Both the position numbers and the translations under genes were made by a program. A model generated the notes under the pieces. That model was not told the origin of the DNA. It was given only the letters and a program-made list of their open reading frames with translations, and ran no database searches. Source: Isoperla grammatica (lineage: Eukaryota > Arthropoda > Insecta > Plecoptera > Perlodidae). Taken from it: 64,000 nucleotides of DNA. The stretch lies in the NCBI GenBank assembly GCA_945910005.1, contig OX246741.1:13034890-13098889 (forward strand), read 5' to 3'. This document shows, in pieces, positions 13,035 to 27,020 of the stretch (the first letter of the stretch is position 1; every line of letters starts with the position of its first letter).

Positions 13035-16000
13035 TAGCGAATTAATTACAATAAAAGTATCTTTAAAGCAATGTCCCAATAAGACAAAGTGGTTTCAAAT
13101 TTCATTCTGTTATTATAGAAAATGTGTAGCTTCTGTACAAATTGTCATGAGATGTCAAAAGTCTGTATACTAAATTTGTATTAACTTTAGTTTCTCTTTG
13201 TATTTTTTAAATAATTTAACACGCTCAATGATGTACTAATTAGTCTAAGCATAGTTAATAACTCAGTCACACTGACCATTCCATAACAATGGTGGCCATC
13301 TATACAAAGCAACTCTCTCTTGCTCGTCTATGGAGATGTACTGAGTACACATTCAAGTCGAACGTGTTTGAGAGCACATCCAAACAAATACGCTTTTGAT
13401 AAGCCAACTAATATTATATGGCCTGCAGAAGTGTGCACAGCTGTTGTTATATAAATATAACCACTAACCAGAGAATTATATATATTCGATATTAGCATCA
13501 AATGCTATTGACTTTGGTGTTAATTGAATTGTGTTTAAGGTCAAACACGTGTGTTTGTGTGTTTTAATTGGCTTACAGTTGCATATTATCATTAATTCGC
13601 TTAAATTTGATATAAATATTAATTCCAATTTTAATATTGATTTTGATTTTGAATTTTACTTTGATTCTATTTTTAATTTAATTTAATCTAATCAACTGTG
13701 AAAATATTTATATTTGATGTGATTGTTAATTCGCTCATTGATAGGGTAAAGTAGGGTAGAAAAGGGTAAAGTATATTTCTCGTGGGTGAACAAATAGTAT
13801 GATGTTTAGTAGTAAATGAAGTTTGCTTCATAGACTTCAACGAAGTGTCTTTAATATAGTCAAAGAAGAGTTCGATATAAAAAGACATTTGAAATGCTCT
13901 CTTAAAACTTTATAAACGCTCACAGTAATAACCTGTAAGCAAAGAACCTGCTTAAAGCGTGAAAAGAGGACGAGGACGAAAATGAAGTGGAGAATTACCT
14001 CCGTCCTCTTCTAGTTGGCCACACACGGATAAGGTGCGAAGTTATGTCGATTGCCTTCTTAAATTGCTGCTTAGAAACCAGGGGTCTCTAGCTAAGAAGA
14101 TCAACAGTTGTTTGCTTCTTTGCACTTCCCTTTTCACCCTTCTACACTCTAACTTGAGCTTGCAGTGACTGACAATGTTCCTTTTAATTTATGATCTCAC
14201 TTTCAAATAACATGTCTTTATTTTAGGTAAACTATTTTCACTACTTTTAAAAATCCTAAAAATACAACAATGAGATAATATTATGTTTAAATTTTTTTTA
14301 AATCTTCTCAAAATAGCCTCTTAGTGATAGTTTTATAACATTTAAAAAATTGATTACAAATAAACAACAGTCTAGGATAAAATGTCTGCTGGAGATTTGA
14401 TTTAATTATTATTTATAATATGCAGTTTATTCAATGATCTGTAGAGCATCAACAATCAAATCACGATAAATTTAGAACAAAATTCATCATTCAAAACATC
14501 GATTCCTAATGTTTCTTCCTCTAATGTGGATGAACGTAATTAGTAAACATCACTAGAAAATACTCACGTCATTAAAATTAATTATTTTGGTACGAGTTCA
14601 GGACACTGCTTATAAATACTGAAAAGAGCACAACGAATACACGTTATAACTTCTAAGATCTCAAGCGTATTACACTAAATACGATATAATAGGAAGTCAA
14701 GAACAGAACATAACGAAGATAGAAACACAGCCGACGATACTCGAACCAAAAGAGAATGACTGAACTAAATCGGATCATAAATCAGACAAAGGATGGAATT
14801 TGTTTTTGTTTTGTAGAAAGATGCCTTTTAAGTGTGTTGTGCTTTGTAAAAGGTAATTGTGTTAGGCCCGTAATACGTTTCAATGTCCCATTTTTACTTC
14901 CAAACCTACTTTACACGTGGAAAAGGCAATTCAAAATGCGTTGGAGCCTTGGAAAATACAAATTTAAAAAAAATTGTTCGATGATATTATTCAACGCATA
15001 AGAAGCGTTAAGCACTGTTTGCAAAAGCACAAACATATAATTTAAAGGTAATTTAAAGGTAGTTTTAGCGGACATTGTGAAAACATGATTAAAAATTAAA
15101 ATATCCATACACAACACACTCATCCATGATTGAGATTAGAAAAAAAGCGATTCGTCTTGTGAAGATCTGTCAAAAAACTACATTTACAGTTACGGTAAGA
15201 CCCAATAGCAATAATCACTTTGATTTATTTAAGAACGTCTATAAGAATGCCTATCTGTTTACTGCTACTCGTACAGACAAAAATTAAATGGGTGTGGGAA
15301 TTCTCTACCCGTGGAGCGCTAGTGTCGTCATATATAATTAACACGCTCCAGGGAGTAGTTCGCGTTTTGTCCGCAACAAGAATCTTGAAACTTGTGATGC
15401 CACGGATTCAGCTTGGAGTTTCGTATGTTTGTTTTGCTAAACTTGAATCGAAGAAGCCTTTGACTTCAGTAAACATCAATAGCATAACTGGCCCATTACA
15501 CAATGATGAAGACGTTGAGCGGGGAAACCCGATAGAGCTTGGCAAAGTGTGATTCGCCGAGGAAACTTAAAGAGTGGTTAAGTGGGAAGAAAGGTTTTGC
15601 TTTATAGCAGATACAACGCAGACAACCAATGGAAAATAGTTTGAGAAAGAAAATATACTCGGGAAATAGAAATACATGATACTACTTGTAGGACCTGCAA
15701 TACCAATAATGATCAATGTACGAGAAACACTTCAATAAGATTTACTAAACTATACTTCAAGAACAACTACAGTAACTACACTACATTACACAAAATAAAC
15801 AACTACAGTTAAAGTTTGAATAATCACAAATCCACACACCCGTTCTTAATTTAATTAAAGCATGATTAACTTAAAAATTTGTATAAGATGCTAATCCATT
15901 CTAGACGTGGGAAAAACATTTGAGCCGATTGTGATTTCGCGGTCCGTACTAAAACCATTTTAATTAAATTTGTCGACTACACATACAATGTGCTGTAGCG

Positions 16001-19000
16001 AGTCACATAGTGCAAAATGACTACCACTTAAACTAAGCCTTCAGTCCTTGTTGACAGCCGTGAAAACCTTAAGATATTCAAATCATATGTTCTTCGTTGG
16101 ACGCTCATAGGTAGAAGTAATTTGACAACTTTTATTTCTTAAATCACCGTGTTGTTACGTACTACTATCCTTAAATGACAAACCCAAGATATATCAATGT
16201 GTTAATAACTGAAATATTTAGCTAATTTATCAAACGTTTTTACCGCCATCTAAATTGAGTGAAAGCTGTCCCCCCCTGTTGTATGTGTATTAAGTTTAGA
16301 GTATTTTAAAAGCGTTAGATCTCCACACCATTGAAAACCATGAAAAATGTGGTCTCAGCCATCTTCAAAGAGTTGGTTACCCCTGGGGCCATAGACAAAA
16401 GAACCATCTCTTTCTTAGCAAAGATCTTAAACTCTCCGCCAAGAAGTTTACTTAGCTCCAAACAAGTTTAATATATTTCCAGAAATGTCATAGTCCCGTT
16501 CGTGTAATTTAACCATTTTCTTATCTTTTATATATACAAACTTTAGTTTTCGTTCTTGCTGAATTAAATTCACTCTACTTCCTACTTTTGTGAGAATATA
16601 AAAATGGTTTGCATTTTAGCCGTTTCCCTTCGTTGTGAAGGTACGAAGCTTTCGGGAATTCCCGCCCTTAACTTTTATGCAGCGCTTCCTGTTTCATTGC
16701 TATATATTTGTCCGAAGGATGAGGAACTTTTATATTACCTGGCACTTGTGGGCCGCCTTGACTTTATGTAAATTAGGGCGGATTAACAAATATTCAAGCC
16801 AGGAAGAAGCCTATGCATAATTATTGCAAACTTTTACATTTCCTATAGGCTTTACGAGAAGCGCCGAGGTAAAAGAGATGGAAGGAGCAAATACGAAACA
16901 AATTTCTCTACTTTTAAGTTATACAGACCGACAAGTCTATTAATAGAAAAACTGTGCAAGTTCATAATATTATTTAAGATTTTATATCCACCTCGTGAAA
17001 ACCATTTCTATCTTCACATTGCAAAGTAAATAACTTACCCTAGAACTTTCACTACATTTACCATAAGCGTAATTTCATGAACAGGAATTCCAGCCCATTT
17101 AATAAAACCCCGTCCTATCCAGCACAATCCTACAATAGATATCACCCGTTCTTATTACAAAAATGTCCACATATTCGCGACCATTCAGAAGTAAAATAAG
17201 GGCCCCCAACCCTAGCCCGTCTATGACACGACATAAACCAGTTGATAAAGCAGAGATTAAGCCGCTCTAGATCGCAGATCATAGAAGCTGTGACATTTAT
17301 TGGCTATTAAGAGAAGAGCTAGCAGGCTCGGCTAGATGGAAAGGTTAAAGCTGGGTATATAGCTGCGTCGGAGGCCGAACGGATAAACCCAGGGCCATCC
17401 ATCTTTGTAATTAGCTCACTTAAGTTATCTCCTGACTTCTAGATGTTGTGTATACTGCGAAACGGCGTCGTTTGCTTGAGCCGTTGTACTAGCGGAATTG
17501 TGGACACCTACGTCTTAACGTTAGTCTACGCAAAGAATGTTAATTGCTTTTAAACCTAAGTAAGTACAGCGATGGGATGTTCGCTCGTAGCGCAGAAATA
17601 CGAAATGCAAACCCGAACCCGTCGTTTATAGAGTTGAATTGATGTTGCACGCTTTCTTAAGAAGTGCATATTTTACTTTTATTTAGAGTAGAGTAACCAT
17701 TTTTTATCGCCTAACCACAAAACTAAAACTAGTTATATATACGACGGAACAAAATTTACATCAACCAAGTTTTTTTTGGTTAACTTAAACCACGGTTCCA
17801 AGGCGTTTTAAAACATCAATAAATAATAATTAATACAGAAAATTGTAGTTAAGAATAAAGAAAATTTCGTTGTGAATATTATGTGGCTAATACTGACACA
17901 TATTGGGTTTATAAGTTTATAATAACTCTTATGGTTTGCATGGTTGTTTTTGATTGGTAATAAAAAACTGAGGACGATAATAGAAGTAGACAATATACAA
18001 TGGACCAATAAAAAACACTAATTTAGTAACAATTACAACAAATTTAACACGTAAACAATAACGAAGCTATAATAGGAAGAGAGACCATTAAAATTTAAAA
18101 AAATATATAAATAAAGGTATAAGAAATATAAATTATTGACGTTATAGAAATAAACACTAGTACGAAACGAAGGATAGATTTCCTCTTAAATTATTGTAAA
18201 TACACTATACTTATTCAAATATAAGGTATCCACTCACCCCCCTCCCCTCCATCCTTAATCTCATTTCGGATATAGAGGTGAAATCTTAACCCTTCCCCCC
18301 TTTCCTTCTTATTCCCAAGGGATCTATTGTCTTACAAATGAAATCACGACTAAGACATTGTCGACAGAATGCTCGCTACGGTTTAAATACGAGGCACGGG
18401 TAATAATAGACACCCTTAAACACTGTATTCAGTTAAACACGGCTCAATGAAAGATAATCCCAAAGAACTTAGCGAGACAGAATTATCCCAAAGCTTGTTG
18501 AATGTCACTCTGCGTGTTTCTGTTCATTTAAACAAAGAAACCTCCCAATGTTCACATCTCAGCGAGGTATTGTACTAATTAAAATGATAACGGATGAAAT
18601 ATTAGATGCAAATAAAGGTGAATATTCGTTGACATATTAAATGAACGCTACAAATTTACGAAAATGTTGAGATTAAGACGTTTAAACGTAAGCTAGGTGT
18701 AGGGGATGATTTAGGACAAAACGAGTACAGTCCTAGATCATTGAAATAATGGTGTTAATTGTGTTTACGATGTCACAGTGGTCGTATTGGATGGCAAAAC
18801 GCATGTTGACACTTGAGCTAACAACATAGGACGAATAGAGTATTATATGTTCGTCATTCAAGAGACATGAGTACCCAGTGGAAGAGAATTGGATATAACC
18901 GTACTTAGTTTACTCGGTATAGATCTAAATCGTAGCTCAAAACTTCTGTTTCGTTGTGAGAAGAAGTTAAAACTGAGCTTTAATCGCCACATATCTAGAT

Positions 19001-20440
19001 ACATTGCGACAACCCCTGATTCGAAATGTGAGGTAAACATTTATGTAATTGGACTGGTCCAAATATGAATTTGTATAAAAATTTAAAACCTTTGAATTTC
19101 ATTGAAGTTAATCAGCTGGGTGTGCCGTAGAAGTCTATGATGGATATACACGCATTAAATACATTGGTACGTGTAAACGTGCTTTAAGCCACTGTTGAAC
19201 AGAATCGAAACTATCACCAATTTCAACTTTTAGTTTTCAAAACGAGCAATGATCTAAAAACGGATGTTATGAGATAAAAAACACTAGAAGCAGACACGTT
19301 AATTACATATCACGTACTCGTGCACGTTCCGACTACGTGATAGAAATAATGGCGGAGAGGGGATTTGGAAGCTTTTCTTTAATGAAAGTTCGGAATTCAA
19401 CATATTATCACCTCACAATAATGTAATATAGTTTTAAAAAGCTCAAGGAACTACTAGAATACAAGGTAAAATTTTGATCAGTTTAGAATGTTCCAATGTT
19501 CATTCCGTCTGATCACATCCGTCAATTGGCCAACTTCACAATCATATAATAAACACATTAACATTACAGATAATATTCAGTAAATGACTGTTACAAGTCC
19601 GGCGTCGTCATTTTCATGTTTACCTAAAGCATTATATTATATTCGTCTATCTTAAACTGTGCATCCCAATACATGTTACGTTTTTTAAGTAAATTTAATA
19701 AATAAAACAATATTATATTTTATGACTAGATGAAATTCATATATTTTAAATTAACCTATTTAAAAATTATTATCAAAAATTCCTGACATTTCAGGTACAA
19801 TCAGTAATCCCTGATAAGTTTTAATTATTTTACTTATATCAACACAAATAAACACGAAGCCAATTATTATTATTAATTAACGGAATTTATAATTATTATT
19901 TACTAACTCAAATACTTTAACTACAGAGGTTTTCAGTTGGGTCTCACAAATTATAGTAAGGCTTGTTGGTTTTTTTATAATAACTTATACACCGTACCAA
20001 CCCATCTCAAAATCAACTGCAGCCACTAAGCCCAGACGGGTACCATTTATGTATCCATTTATTTAGGTAGTTATTCTATATTATTCCGTTTTTAAAGTAT
20101 AACTGATTTACAAAGTTTTCAAAAACCATTTTTTTATACTAAATAAAATATCTTCACTTATTAACTGATGTCCCTTGAACTGGTATAAATGAGATCAAGA
20201 CTCCAGAGCAACCTCTGTTTAGTGGTGAAACAAGAGTATCTTCCCATACCACGCAGCAAGAGAAGAATTGACAAGATATTCCAAGGTATAAAACATGTAT
20301 CAAAGAAGTACATGAGCCAGCTAGAGGGTATTCAGTCTTCTGTTTTATTTACATCCAGTTAAAAATATTCCAACGTCCTCCAAGGAAAAACAATATTTAC
20401 TCGAGCTTTTTAATAAAATATCAAAAGACTTCGATAATAT
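13035..20440. other. long non-coding stretch
   Basis: 7.4 kb with no gene I can support. The longest frame (15220-15552 +, 110 codons) has no recognisable domain. Two small features stand out: a 17-mer at 15505-15521 repeated at 25151-25167, and a less AT-rich block near 17300-17470 that reads like conserved non-coding DNA. Nothing else is clear. Confidence 0.4.
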
Positions 20441-20745
20441 ATAAGCGAGTTTGTTTCGTTGATTCTCTTCGACGTTAATTTCTTTACTGACAACTTGAGA
20501 GACGAGACTGAATTAAAGCAAACTTGAGAGACGCAAAGAATAATTATCATGTTTTATTATTTAATTGCGAAAAAGTCGTTTTCAAATCACGACGAGTTTA
20601 TCGCTACTTTTTTTTTAAGCAAGTTTGTTACGTTGACTCTTTTCAACGTGATTTAAAAGAAATAACTGACAATATGAAAGACTAAAAACGAACTTGAATG
20701 ACGCGAAGAATAATTATAATGTTTTATTAATTTATTATAAAAAAC
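20441..20745. repeat. diverged tandem dimer, period about 174 bp
   Basis: The first copy has GAGTTTGTTTCGTTGA, CTGACAA, ACTTGAGAGACGCAAAGAAT and ATGTTTTATTA. The second copy, from 20619, has the same series with substitutions (AAGTTTGTTACGTTGA...ACTTGAATGACGCGAAGAAT...). It is non-coding. It may be a short satellite-like dimer. Confidence 0.65.
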
Positions 20746-22440
20746 AAGTTCACTAGCAGAATTTTTTAAAAACGATTGTATATTCGGATGTCTAAGCAGA
20801 ATAAGGTAGAATTCGTGATTGTGTCCGTTAGTTTTTTAGTAATCCGTTAAGGAGAGAAGTTTCACGTATTCAATTAAATTTTCAAGTGAAAGACGAGGGA
20901 AAACTTAATTTAAAAAACTGGTTGTAAATTTCAAAGAAAGCATTGAAATTAAAATAGAATTATGCTGTCATATAAAGATAAATAAATTACAATTAAATAG
21001 AAAAGTTGGTTTTTATACTTTTACTTTTTATTGTACGGTGCGCAGGGAATTAGTGAGCTGATATGGTTTGGGAGTTATTGTAATTGTTCATCAAATCGAA
21101 TAAATATGTGCAAATATATAACAACAGTATTATTACACGCACATTTTTGTTGAAATTGCGTGTAAAATAAAGTGAACCGAAACTTCTTGATTCAAAACGA
21201 CGAAATCAACATTTATAAAAAAACATACATTTTTAGAGATAGCATAAATACTTATTTATAAAGGCTGAAGTCAAAATGTTGTTGGTTAAAGTCAAAAAGG
21301 TTAAAAAGATTGAGAAAAATCTAAATGCAATGTGTTAACTAAACGACTTACTACATAGTTTTCTCAACAAAATCATATCATTCAGAAACTTGTACAGTTA
21401 AAAATTCTGTATGGTTTGTTGCTAACAGGTACCCAGTATAACAACAAAATGCGTACATGGAACAAGGTGAACTGTCTCCTAATTCAGTATTCAAACAGGA
21501 TTTGGATTATAAAAATCTCGTGTTCAAACCACTCTTATATGACAGACATTTCAAAGAAATCCAATTTACTCCCATTTACGTCGAATGATCCAGCCATCAT
21601 TATCGCTCTTTGATCTACGTTTGAGACACTTTTATATGCTTAGAACCTTTATATATGCCCTTTGTATAACGTTGAGACCAAAGGAATTGAACTATTTTCA
21701 TTAGAGAGCAAAGCAGGACCAGTCGGTCGCGGCTTTACGTTCTACATGGTCACTTGTGTGTGAAACAAGCATTTGTTTGGTCAAAGCTTATAGTGAGTAA
21801 TGGTAATCCTCACAAAGAACAAGAATACATCGACTTAGGGGGAACACGTGCGTAGGCTAGGCTACAGTGGGGTCACCTTTCATGTGTTTCCAGGGGGGAA
21901 GGACAAGGGGGCACGGAAATTATAAAGAGGACAAGATATATTAGCAGTACTATTACAACGATATTTGCCTACAAAAATAACAATGAAAATAAAGATGTTT
22001 TAGACCACTATCTTGAAATGTTTTTTCAATAGCAAGTCCGAGCCTTATCATACGATGTATGGTTTTCCAGAACGGAAACCAATCACAAAGCATTAATAAA
22101 ATAAACATAGTAATGGACGAATGGTCACATATTACATATTCGAAAATAGAGAAATATTGTCATTTCTACAAAGTTTTAATTTTCAAAAAATAACGTCACG
22201 ATTATATTATTCTGGAAATTAATTAAAATAAACTAAATAATTAGTAATTAATTAGTTAGTTACGATACGAACGAACAAACGATTACAATATTTGATTTGA
22301 CACTAAAATAATAGTTTTCAGTTTGAACCCGGCACCTCCACCAAAAAACCTAAAAATTACGTTTTTGATATTTGGAGTTGAAAGTCTCATATTTTTTAAG
22401 CGATTCTCATCGATGCATTGAGTGGGCGATATATAGACAT
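20746..22440. other. non-coding stretch
   Basis: No gene or repeat recognised apart from the CCCGGCACCTCCACC motif near 22327. Confidence 0.4.
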
Positions 22441-22545
22441 AAAGAAATTCATGCGAAATCCTTGTCCGCGCCAGGTTTCGAACCGAGAACTCGGTAACTG
22501 CGGTTTACTAGACCAACACCTAATCGTGCATGATCACAACTTATA
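22441..22545 (-). mobile_element. tRNA-like SINE or decayed tRNA fragment
   Basis: On the minus strand a pol III B-box-like GGTTCGAAACC lies at 22474-22484, preceded by an A-box-like TTGGTCTAGTAAAC near 22505-22520. No cloverleaf with a paired acceptor stem is evident, so it is not a functional tRNA. A tRNA-derived SINE is the best guess. Confidence 0.4.
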
Positions 22546-23610
22546 TATGCATGGACGTGAAGTAATAAATTTTGCTTTGATGAAAAGATTAAAAAAACAA
22601 AGATACATAATATTTTAAATAGTTCACTTTATCAATGACCGCTAAGAAATGTGTAAACCATTTTTCTTGATTACCTCCGCTTTAATACAACGCAGCTAAA
22701 CATCGTGTTAAATCCATAACATGCTACTTTATAAATATGTTATATTTCCGTTTAAGATATATCCGTTTGACAAATATGGCACATTCATATAACACATAAA
22801 TAATGTATAGTCCTTAATTTACCTGGTAGACTGAAAGTAATGGGTAACTGATGTTCCCTGTAGTAACTCTTGTCAGACAATGGTGAAACACAGTCTAGAA
22901 AACGGCAGTTCCTTACCTGAAAAGAGAAAAGAACAAATTGTACAATTCTGCCATTTATTTAAATAGTTCTGAAAAACACAATACCGAGCATACGTTGTCA
23001 TCTGTCGTCTGAAGAATACGTACTACATTTCAATTTAGAAACGCAAGAGATTTATGATTGGTAATAAAATACGTAACACAAGTGCAGCTTAAGTCATATA
23101 TTATGCACTGTGCGCTCAGATAAAACTAGATTTTTATTCCAAGATGTTGAAAGCGAACAATTTCCTTTGTCATAATTTAATTTCGAAACTCGGGAGTAAT
23201 TTTTTTAGTCTAGTATTAAAAATAAAAACGTATGTAGAAATACGGCGTATGCATGAACTAAGATGAAGTTTCCTTCAACTCTGATATGCCTGTGAACATC
23301 TGTGGTTCGTGTGTACGGGGTGGGGCCCTTATATTGTACAATGTACATCAAAATGAACAATAATAAATAAATAAATGTTAAGTACATTTACATGTACGTG
23401 TTCATACTGTTTTAGCAATATTTATCTCAAACTAAATACTAATTATACTACTTACACTTATAGAAGGCTACTTATATTTTATAATTACAGCCTCATATTC
23501 GTAAGATAAGAAAGTGTAATGAGATAGATGAAAAGCCAAATGCACAGTGTAGTTAACGGAAATGAGTATAGCCTATAATATTCAACCACGCAAAATCGAA
23601 GGTATTTTTT
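22546..23610. other. non-coding stretch
   Basis: No gene or repeat recognised. Confidence 0.4.
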
Positions 23611-23731
23611 TATATCATAAGAACGCACCAATATATTGAAAGCGTGATTCATACCCCGAATTTGGTTTAAGAATGAATTTAAAAACTTTCAAAATACTTT
23701 CTCAATATTTTGAAGCGTTCTCAAGATATCA
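23611..23731. mobile_element. MITE, GAGAACGCTTC family (short copy)
   Basis: The ends TATATCATAAGAACGC and GCGTTCTCAAGATATCA are near-inverted repeats. Both resemble the termini of the element at 4359-4602. At about 120 bp it is half the length of the other copy and probably has an internal deletion. Confidence 0.55.
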
Positions 23732-23846
23732 ATACAAATACGAATAAGCTTAGTTTTTACAACACTTCTCGTTAACTGTTACGAATTTTGTTTTACTTAT
23801 ATAAATAGCATGTATAAAAAAGTTCCCTAGCAACCAAGTACTTAAA

Positions 23847-24242
23847 GGCCGATTCACAATTGAAATAAGAGTTGAAATAGTGAAATAGCAATAAGATTTA
23901 AGCGAATTGGAACATGCAATAACAATGCTGTGGTTCACAACTGTCACAGTGGATTGAAATAGTCATAAGAAATTAATCAATTCCATTTCTTATTTCAACT
24001 TCCTTATAACGAACCAATCAGAACGCAGAAGAGCCAGAAGAGAAGACCTACTACGGAGATCAAAACAAAAGGAGTGGTGCCGGTTGTGCTGTTGTTGATG
24101 TCGTCAATGAAAGTAAATACATATTAAAGCACTGGCTTGACTACTGAAATAAGGTACTAGGAGACTGTTGTGAACCAATAGCTTCTTATTTCACTATTTC
24201 ACGGATTCTTATTGCAACTCTTATTTCAATTGTGGATCGGCC
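23847..24242. mobile_element. MITE with GGCCGATTCACAATTG termini
   Basis: The left end runs GGCCGATTCACAATTGAAAT AAGAGTTG and the right end is its inverted copy with very few mismatches over about 30 bp. Related TTATTTCAACT-type motifs recur internally, as in elements with sub-terminal repeats. There is no transposase frame. At 396 bp it is among the longer MITEs here. Confidence 0.75.
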
Positions 24243-24585
24243 ATAACTAGACAGTGTAGTGTGCACTGCTACTTATTATTCAAATAGCAGCGGTCACCAC
24301 TCCATTCACCCACCTTGCGGAACACCCGAATACGATCCTTTAAAACTGCTTTGAAATGTTTTAAATTATCCCAAAAGAAAATCAAAATATATCAGCTTAT
24401 AAAGAATGTAATGCTCTTTCTTATGAATGTTTTTTTTATTCTTATAAATATTTCCGTTTTGCAGATGTTCTTAATTAGGTGTGAAAGGTGTCCAGCAACC
24501 AATATCACTTTACAAAAGGTAACTAAGAACATCTGAAAACCAGAAATATTGATTCAAACAAAAAACTTTCATAAGAAAGTACACA

Positions 24586-24743
24586 AAGGTCCAGTCTTAC
24601 AATGTCCCAATAACTACTTATTAATATTCGTCGAATAGCTTGTTTTCTCCATGGCAACCACCAATCAAAACCCTTGAAATCCTCCAAATAGCTTAATTGC
24701 TACCAATAACTTTCTTATTAGGAGATTATAAGACCGGCCCTAA
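24586..24743. mobile_element. MITE, CCATGGCAACC family (copy 2)
   Basis: Its termini (TCCAGTCTTACAAT and AGACCGGCCCTAA) and interior (TAGCTTGTTTTCTCCATGGC) match, in reverse orientation, the element at 55663-55806. It also shares the central CCATGGCAACC block with the element at 3950. Confidence 0.8.
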
Positions 24744-26878
24744 ATTGTTCACACGATGACATATTTTGATTTACATTTGGGACAACTTAAACACATTTTA
24801 AAACAAGTTTAACAGACCGAAATCAGGAGTTTTGCATGTTAGGTGGACATACAGCCTTAACGTACACCCCTGGTCTCCGGCGAGGGTAGTTGGTACAGCG
24901 GCGTGTTTCTTGCACTGTCCTGGCGTTAACTGTGGTTGAATGCCAAGCAAGGGTAACTGATTGCTTGAGACGTTTTACTGGACAGTTAGAACCCTGACGG
25001 CCGAGTAACAGATTGCCGTGGACAGTGACGCGGGCCGGCACGACGCCTCTCCCCCCTCCCTTTCCCACTTGGAGGGGGGGGGGAGCTTTCTTCGTTCGTT
25101 TCTTGTTTTGCTTACGCACGTTCACGTTTCACTCGAGATCGTCCATCTCTGATGAAGACGTTGAGCGAGAGCTTCATCCTTCTATTCAGTTAGTTATAAA
25201 GCTGGCTGATTTACAACCACGGACAGACATTCGGCAACACTGTTCAATGTACGAGGAAAACAATAATAAATACACCGTGTACATGTAGCTATAATCTTAG
25301 AACATCATTATAAAACTGCAATGTAACTTATATACACTAACTAGGACTTAACAACTTTTACTGCATATAACTATATAAATACAATATAACGCGAGTTTTA
25401 GATTACTACTATTCTAAGCTTTAAGGATTCACAAATTTTAAATTCAAGAGTTTTAGATTTCTACTATATTGAAATTTGAGACTTTGTTCTGAAGACAAAA
25501 CTATGTAAATTTTAAGTTTTAGAAAATACTTGTATTCATAAATGTTAGCGGGGAAATGTTAAATGACATTATTGCGTTAAAGACAGGGAATTGCATCATA
25601 GTGAGTCATAGTGCGGACAGGGCATGGCAATGTCATAGTGAGTCATAGTGTAGCTGGAAAGAAAATTGTGTAACTTTGTCATTAATTAATTAATTAATTA
25701 ACTGTTTTACTTAATGAAACATGTATGTAATGTAACGTGTAGGCCTTCTGTGTAATGTGTAATGTAACTTTGGCCCTTGTATTTGTAGATGATCTTACTA
25801 TTTTACATACTTGCACCGAAATTGAAATTGAAGGGCATTTCTCTTATTGATATACTAGAACTTATATTTAAACGCTACCTCTTATATGTATCTCAGATAG
25901 ATCAGCACAAGGTTGGTCATGTACATTCTATCATGAAGGTACTCCACATATCAGATTGTAACTCTATTCAATCCTCAACAATAGAAAACTCAACTGTACA
26001 AATTGTACAAAGGATGGCTGATTAGTCAAGCAGTAAGGAATATATGGGTCATGATTGTTAATTCTCCAATATTCTACTTGGTTGAGTTTCTAGATCTAGA
26101 TTCTAGATACTTGTGTAATACGACATGGGGTAGGGAAAACTTAGCGTGGGGGTTTCAAGAGATGAGCCTCACAAACGAATTAACGAGCAGTCTTATACCG
26201 GATGTCGGTATACAGTCTACTGATAACTTTTATTCTTTGAATATCTTGTTTTCAACATGGTAATCGCCAATCAAGTTCTTTGAAATATTGCCTAGGCTAA
26301 TAATAATATAATCTGTATCGGTCTCTGCAGCCAAAGTTGTGTTGCCATTTGACACAGAATAACTCACAATATATGAAAACGAAACATCGAAACAAATTAC
26401 ACTAAAAAAACTGATATAAAAACAAAACAAAATTAGGACTACAAATTGTGCCTAAAAATAATATAGACCAGCGTTACACTCACGTATAACTATTTCTTTA
26501 GTGAGGCTTGTAGTTAACTGGAATGATTTTCTAAATGTCCCGAAAAACTCGGGGATTGTACCACTAGCATCTATCATAAGACATACTCGGATATCTGCGA
26601 TATATGTATTGATTTTAAATTGCAACTTGGAGCAAAGTTCATTTCTTATAAATATCAATAAAAACAAAGTTACATTTAAAGTATCGTGTCGTATTCTTGA
26701 AAGCTTATCAAAATAATGTCCGCGTGAGAAAAAACGAAGAAAATACCGTGATTACTAAATGCTGTTACGTTGCGTAGCCCTATTTTGCCAAAAAAACAAA
26801 GACTATAATAATATATAAGTTCCTAACATCAGCAAGACCAATGTAACTATTAAATTGTTACCTCTTGAAAGAGAGATT
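24744..26878. other. non-coding stretch with minor repeats
   Basis: No gene recognised. It holds a G-run near 25072-25082 and a 17-nt repeat (CATAGTGAGTCATAGTG) given twice near 25595 and 25633. A badly decayed relative of the CCATGGCAACC MITE lies near 26210-26300. The 100-codon minus frame at 24823-25125 has no domain signature. Confidence 0.4.
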
Positions 26879-27020
26879 GGGCGGAATGCACAGTCGAGTT
26901 AAGTATGTGATTTGTTTATAGTTGCTATGGAGTTTGTTCTTATGGAAAGTAGCATGTAATAAAACTATTCCATTGCAACAAATCATAAACCTAACTTGAA
27001 ACTTGACTGTGCGTACGGCC
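26879..27020. mobile_element. MITE, GCACAGTCGAGTTAAG family (copy 1)
   Basis: The left end is GGGCGGAATGCACAGTCGAG and the right end is the inverted ACTTGACTGTGCGTACGGCC. The interior has TTTATAGTTGCTATGGAGTT. Copies at 37563 and 49268 (inverted) share both ends or the interior. Confidence 0.75.
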
